Assembly: GCF_027484205.1 (NCBI RefSeq)
Contig: NZ_JAIXUB010000026.1
Location: 186,001-250,000 of the forward strand
Length of the DNA: 64,000 nucleotides
Direction: 5' to 3'
DNA from: Flavobacterium sp.
GTDB lineage: Bacteria > Bacteroidota > Bacteroidia > Flavobacteriales > Flavobacteriaceae
Below, in pieces: positions 62,135 to 64,000 of this stretch; position 1 is the first letter of the stretch, and every line of letters begins with the position of its first letter. The notes under the pieces are model-generated. The model ran no database searches. It had not been told where the DNA came from and worked only from the letters and a program-made list of their open reading frames with translations. The position numbers were made by a program, and so were the translations under genes.

Positions 62135-62164
62135 AAAAAAAAGACTGTCTTTTCAGACAGCCTT
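62135..62164 (-). terminator. Terminator of the T9SS binding-protein gene
   Basis: A 10 bp stem (AAGACTGTCT 62141-62150 with AGACAGCCTT 62155-62164, one G-U pair) and tetraloop TTTC, followed on the minus strand by eight T residues. It separates the gene at 62187 from the regulator gene. Confidence 0.85.
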
Positions 62165-62186
62165 TTCAAATGAAAAAAAACTAAAC

Positions 62187-63533
62187 TTATTCTTTTATGA
62201 ATTTTGTTGAAGAAACATTACCATCAATAATTGCATTAACAATATAAATACCTGATTGAAGAGTAGAAACATCAACAGATATTAACTCATTGTTTGAAGA
62301 TGTTGAATATACTTTTTGACCTAAAAGGTTTGCAATTGAAATTTCTTTAGAATCGCCTACAGATTCAATATTCAAAACATTTTTAGATGGATTAGGATAT
62401 AATTTTACTTTTGATAAATTAAAATCTGAATTAGATAAAACTGTGTTTTTGTGTAAATAAATATTATCATACCAAACATTGTTTACCATTGCTGTAGTAA
62501 TACCAATTTGCGCAACGTCATTTCTTGCCAAATTACCTGCAACAACTCCTCCTAAAGCGGTAATAGGCACATCTACTGAAACCCATTGATTAGCAACAAG
62601 CTGAGGAGTAGTACCACCATTTGTATTAATCTCTAAAGCAGAGCTTTCAGATGATCCTCCATTAAAATTAACTAATTTTAAATTAAAAACATCACCAGTC
62701 AAATCTGTATCGGTTATATAATAGTCAAAATGGATATGAGTAAAACTAGTCAAATTCTGTCTATTTGTTTGAAAGTCAATACCATGACAAACAACTCCAC
62801 TATTTTTTCTTAAAGTATTATTACCTGCAATTTGAACTTGAGTTGTTGCAGCACCTCCGCACCATCCAGCATCAAAGTTAGTCATTGCAATGTTTGAATA
62901 TGCATCGCTGTAAATCGAAACAACATCAGCAGCTGGTCTAGCTGGTGGAGTTGGAGCAGCAACTGTAGGAGAAACAATACATGGTGAACATGATCCACCA
63001 CAATCAATTCCAGTTTCTGTACCATCTTGTACGCCATTACTACAAGTATTAACAACTTCCACAACAGAAACATTGTCAATAAAAACATAACCTGTGGCAG
63101 CACCCATGTCAAAAATAACTCTATCACCAACAGCTTCGCCATAGTTTACAGTAAATTGATATGTAAAAGTTTGTGAAGTTGCTGTTAATGTTGATGTTGC
63201 TGTTAAAGCAATGTATGGAGCATTATTTTGACCTAGACCTACAATCATAGTTCTTGTACCAGTAGCAGAATCAGTAAAAGCATCAAAACTCAACTCATAA
63301 GTTTTTGTGTTTTCTAGAGCAATGTTTTGACTTAGATTTACATCGTAAGGATTTCCTACAGCCGTAACATTTGCTTGATTTACATAAGCTCCTGCTCCCA
63401 AATCAACAACATTTGCTGCATTACCAGTCCATGGTGCAGAAGTACCTGTCTGGAAACCACCATTTGATACTAAATTCTGTGAAAAAGAATAAGAACAAAG
63501 AATCAATGATAAAAAGAGAGTAATTTTTTTCAT
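62187..63533 (-). CDS. Secreted carbohydrate-binding protein with T9SS sorting domain
   Basis: A 448-residue protein with signal peptide (MKKITLFLSLILCSYSFSQ). A CBM4/9-like jelly roll (about 20-160) opens with LVSNGGFQTGTSAPWTG. A short Cys-rich linker (CSNGVQDGTETGIDCGGSC) follows, then a module (about 195-375) related to those in the lipoprotein at 53909, opening VSIYSDAYSNI and closing WYDNIYLHKN. It ends with a T9SS type A domain (YPNPSKNVLNIESVGDSKEI). No catalytic motif is seen. It probably binds glucan at the surface and has its own promoter and terminator. Confidence 0.8.
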   Translation of the reverse strand: MKKITLFLSLILCSYSFSQNLVSNGGFQTGTSAPWTGNAANVVDLGAGAYVNQANVTAVGNPYDVNLSQNIALENTKTYELSFDAFTDSATGTRTMIVGLGQNNAPYIALTATSTLTATSQTFTYQFTVNYGEAVGDRVIFDMGAATGYVFIDNVSVVEVVNTCSNGVQDGTETGIDCGGSCSPCIVSPTVAAPTPPARPAADVVSIYSDAYSNIAMTNFDAGWCGGAATTQVQIAGNNTLRKNSGVVCHGIDFQTNRQNLTSFTHIHFDYYITDTDLTGDVFNLKLVNFNGGSSESSALEINTNGGTTPQLVANQWVSVDVPITALGGVVAGNLARNDVAQIGITTAMVNNVWYDNIYLHKNTVLSNSDFNLSKVKLYPNPSKNVLNIESVGDSKEISIANLLGQKVYSTSSNNELISVDVSTLQSGIYIVNAIIDGNVSSTKFIKE

Positions 63534-63577
63534 AAATAATAATTTTTAGATTAGAACATAAAGATAAATTAATATTT

Positions 63578-63585
63578 CAAAACTA
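63578..63585 (-). promoter_or_regulatory. -7 element of the T9SS binding-protein gene
   Basis: Minus-strand TAGTTTTG, an exact TAnnTTTG match, 45 bp upstream of the ATG at 63533. No TTG at the -33 spacing is seen, which fits an activated promoter. Confidence 0.5.
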
Positions 63586-63709
63586 TTTTTTTGTCCAACT
63601 ATATAAAAACTATACAAAAAAAAACACAACTATAACGATTGAATTATCTACTATATCAATGATTTGTTGGTATTAATTAACAAATTTTTATTTTAACAAA
63701 AAGACATAA

Positions 63710-63735
63710 TGTTGAGTTAATGTATAGGTAAATTT
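63710..63735. promoter_or_regulatory. Shared 26 bp element, copy upstream of the T9SS binding-protein gene
   Basis: TGTTGAG, two bases, then AATGTATAGGTAAATTT, in the same orientation as 59162-59187. It lies 177 bp upstream of the ATG at 63533. Confidence 0.5.
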
Positions 63736-63909
63736 GATTTGAAAATTTAAATTAATGATTTCCAATTAACAAAAACTAATGATTTTGATCATTAAAATTG
63801 TAAATTATCATTTCTAACGATTAAAATTTAGAATTAAACATTTATTAAATTAATAATAAATGCATTATAATGCTATCATGTTTATACTATTTCTAATTTC
63901 ATAAATCAT

Positions 63910-63917
63910 TATCTTTG
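63910..63917 (+). promoter_or_regulatory. -7 element of the gene starting at 63937
   Basis: TATCTTTG, an exact match, 19 bp before the ATG. Confidence 0.5.
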
Positions 63918-63936
63918 CAAAAATTCTAATCTTGCT

Positions 63937-64000
63937 ATGATTACAAAAGATTTCTCCCAACTTGAACCTAAAAAAAATATCTTAATAAAAGGCGCTGAAA
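63937..64000 (+). CDS. uvrA: 5' end of a probable excinuclease ABC subunit A gene
   Basis: Twenty-one codons are visible, beginning MITKDFSQLEPKKNILIKGA. The pattern of a short polar lead followed by P-K-x-N-I-x-I-K-G-A matches flavobacterial UvrA N-termini, where it precedes the first ABC signature. With so few residues the call is tentative. It matters because it marks the right boundary of the beta-glucan locus. Confidence 0.45.
   Translation, partial: MITKDFSQLEPKKNILIKGAE

Larger units (their letters stand above)
63534..63936. other. 403 bp divergent intergenic region between PUL and next gene
   Basis: It holds a minus-strand -7 element (63578-63585), the 26 bp shared element (63710-63735) and a plus-strand -7 element (63910-63917). 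The remainder is AT-rich without further recognised features. Confidence 0.5.

Overview
The window is AT-rich chromosomal DNA from a member of the Flavobacteriia (Bacteroidetes), most likely a Flavobacterium-like aerobe. This rests on the recurrent TAnnTTTG -7 promoter element, very weak Shine-Dalgarno signals, type IX secretion (T9SS) C-terminal sorting domains, a cbb3 oxidase with fused CcoN-CcoO and mono-haem CcoP, a LytS/LytTR pair with 2TM proteins, and a beta-glucan locus rich in GH16/GH17/GH30. I saw no tRNA, rRNA, CRISPR array or complete insertion sequence. Left part (1-5250): the 3' end of a tRNA-dihydrouridine synthase gene, a DUF2200 gene, an unusual array of twelve 20-21 bp repeats arranged in 62 bp higher-order units, then a small secreted-peptide cassette. 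That cassette has a six-cysteine precursor with a bacteriocin-type leader, a TlpA-like lipoprotein and a membrane VKOR/DsbA fusion with a degenerate C39-like N-terminus, followed by about 700 bp that seems to hold decayed coding sequence. Centre-left (5274-15007): a cbb3 cytochrome oxidase operon (ccoS-ccoNO-ccoQ-ccoP-ccoG-fixH-SafE-DUF465), a copper P-type ATPase and an Fnr/Crp-type regulator. Nearly identical Fnr-like palindromes precede ccoS and sit between the ATPase and fnr genes, with spacing that predicts activation of the oxidase and ATPase and autorepression of fnr. Centre (15011-40585): mostly housekeeping genes (mazG, def, mqo, ruvX, dapD, threonylcarbamoyl-AMP synthase, CCA transferase, haem A synthase, bcp, an endonuclease III without Fe-S cysteines). 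Mixed in are surface-glycan genes (Stealth, three glycosyltransferases, a lipid A-type acyltransferase), a LytS/LytTR operon in which the kinase is fused to a 2TM domain, a toxin-antitoxin pair, a TonB-dependent receptor, and a four-helix-bundle gene tightly bracketed by 34 bp inverted repeats. Right part (40604-63533): a tiny conserved-looking ORF and an ECF sigma factor, then a compact polysaccharide utilisation locus, all on the minus strand. It encodes GH16 x2, GH17 x3 (one fused to an MFS transporter), GH30, a probable GH149 beta-1,3-glucan phosphorylase, a clan GH-A enzyme fused to an outer-membrane beta-barrel, two binding proteins, and a membrane-spanning beta-propeller/LuxR-HTH regulator. 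The gene set fits laminarin-type beta-1,3(1,6)-glucan. It is bounded by a terminator on the left and by the start of a probable uvrA on the right, and it contains no SusC/SusD pair. The inferred route is surface hydrolysis, entry through the GH-barrel, MFS import coupled to GH17, and cytosolic phosphorolysis. A shared 26 bp element lies upstream of both PUL transcription units. This SusCD-less, phosphorolytic beta-glucan system is the best candidate for an undescribed biological system here.
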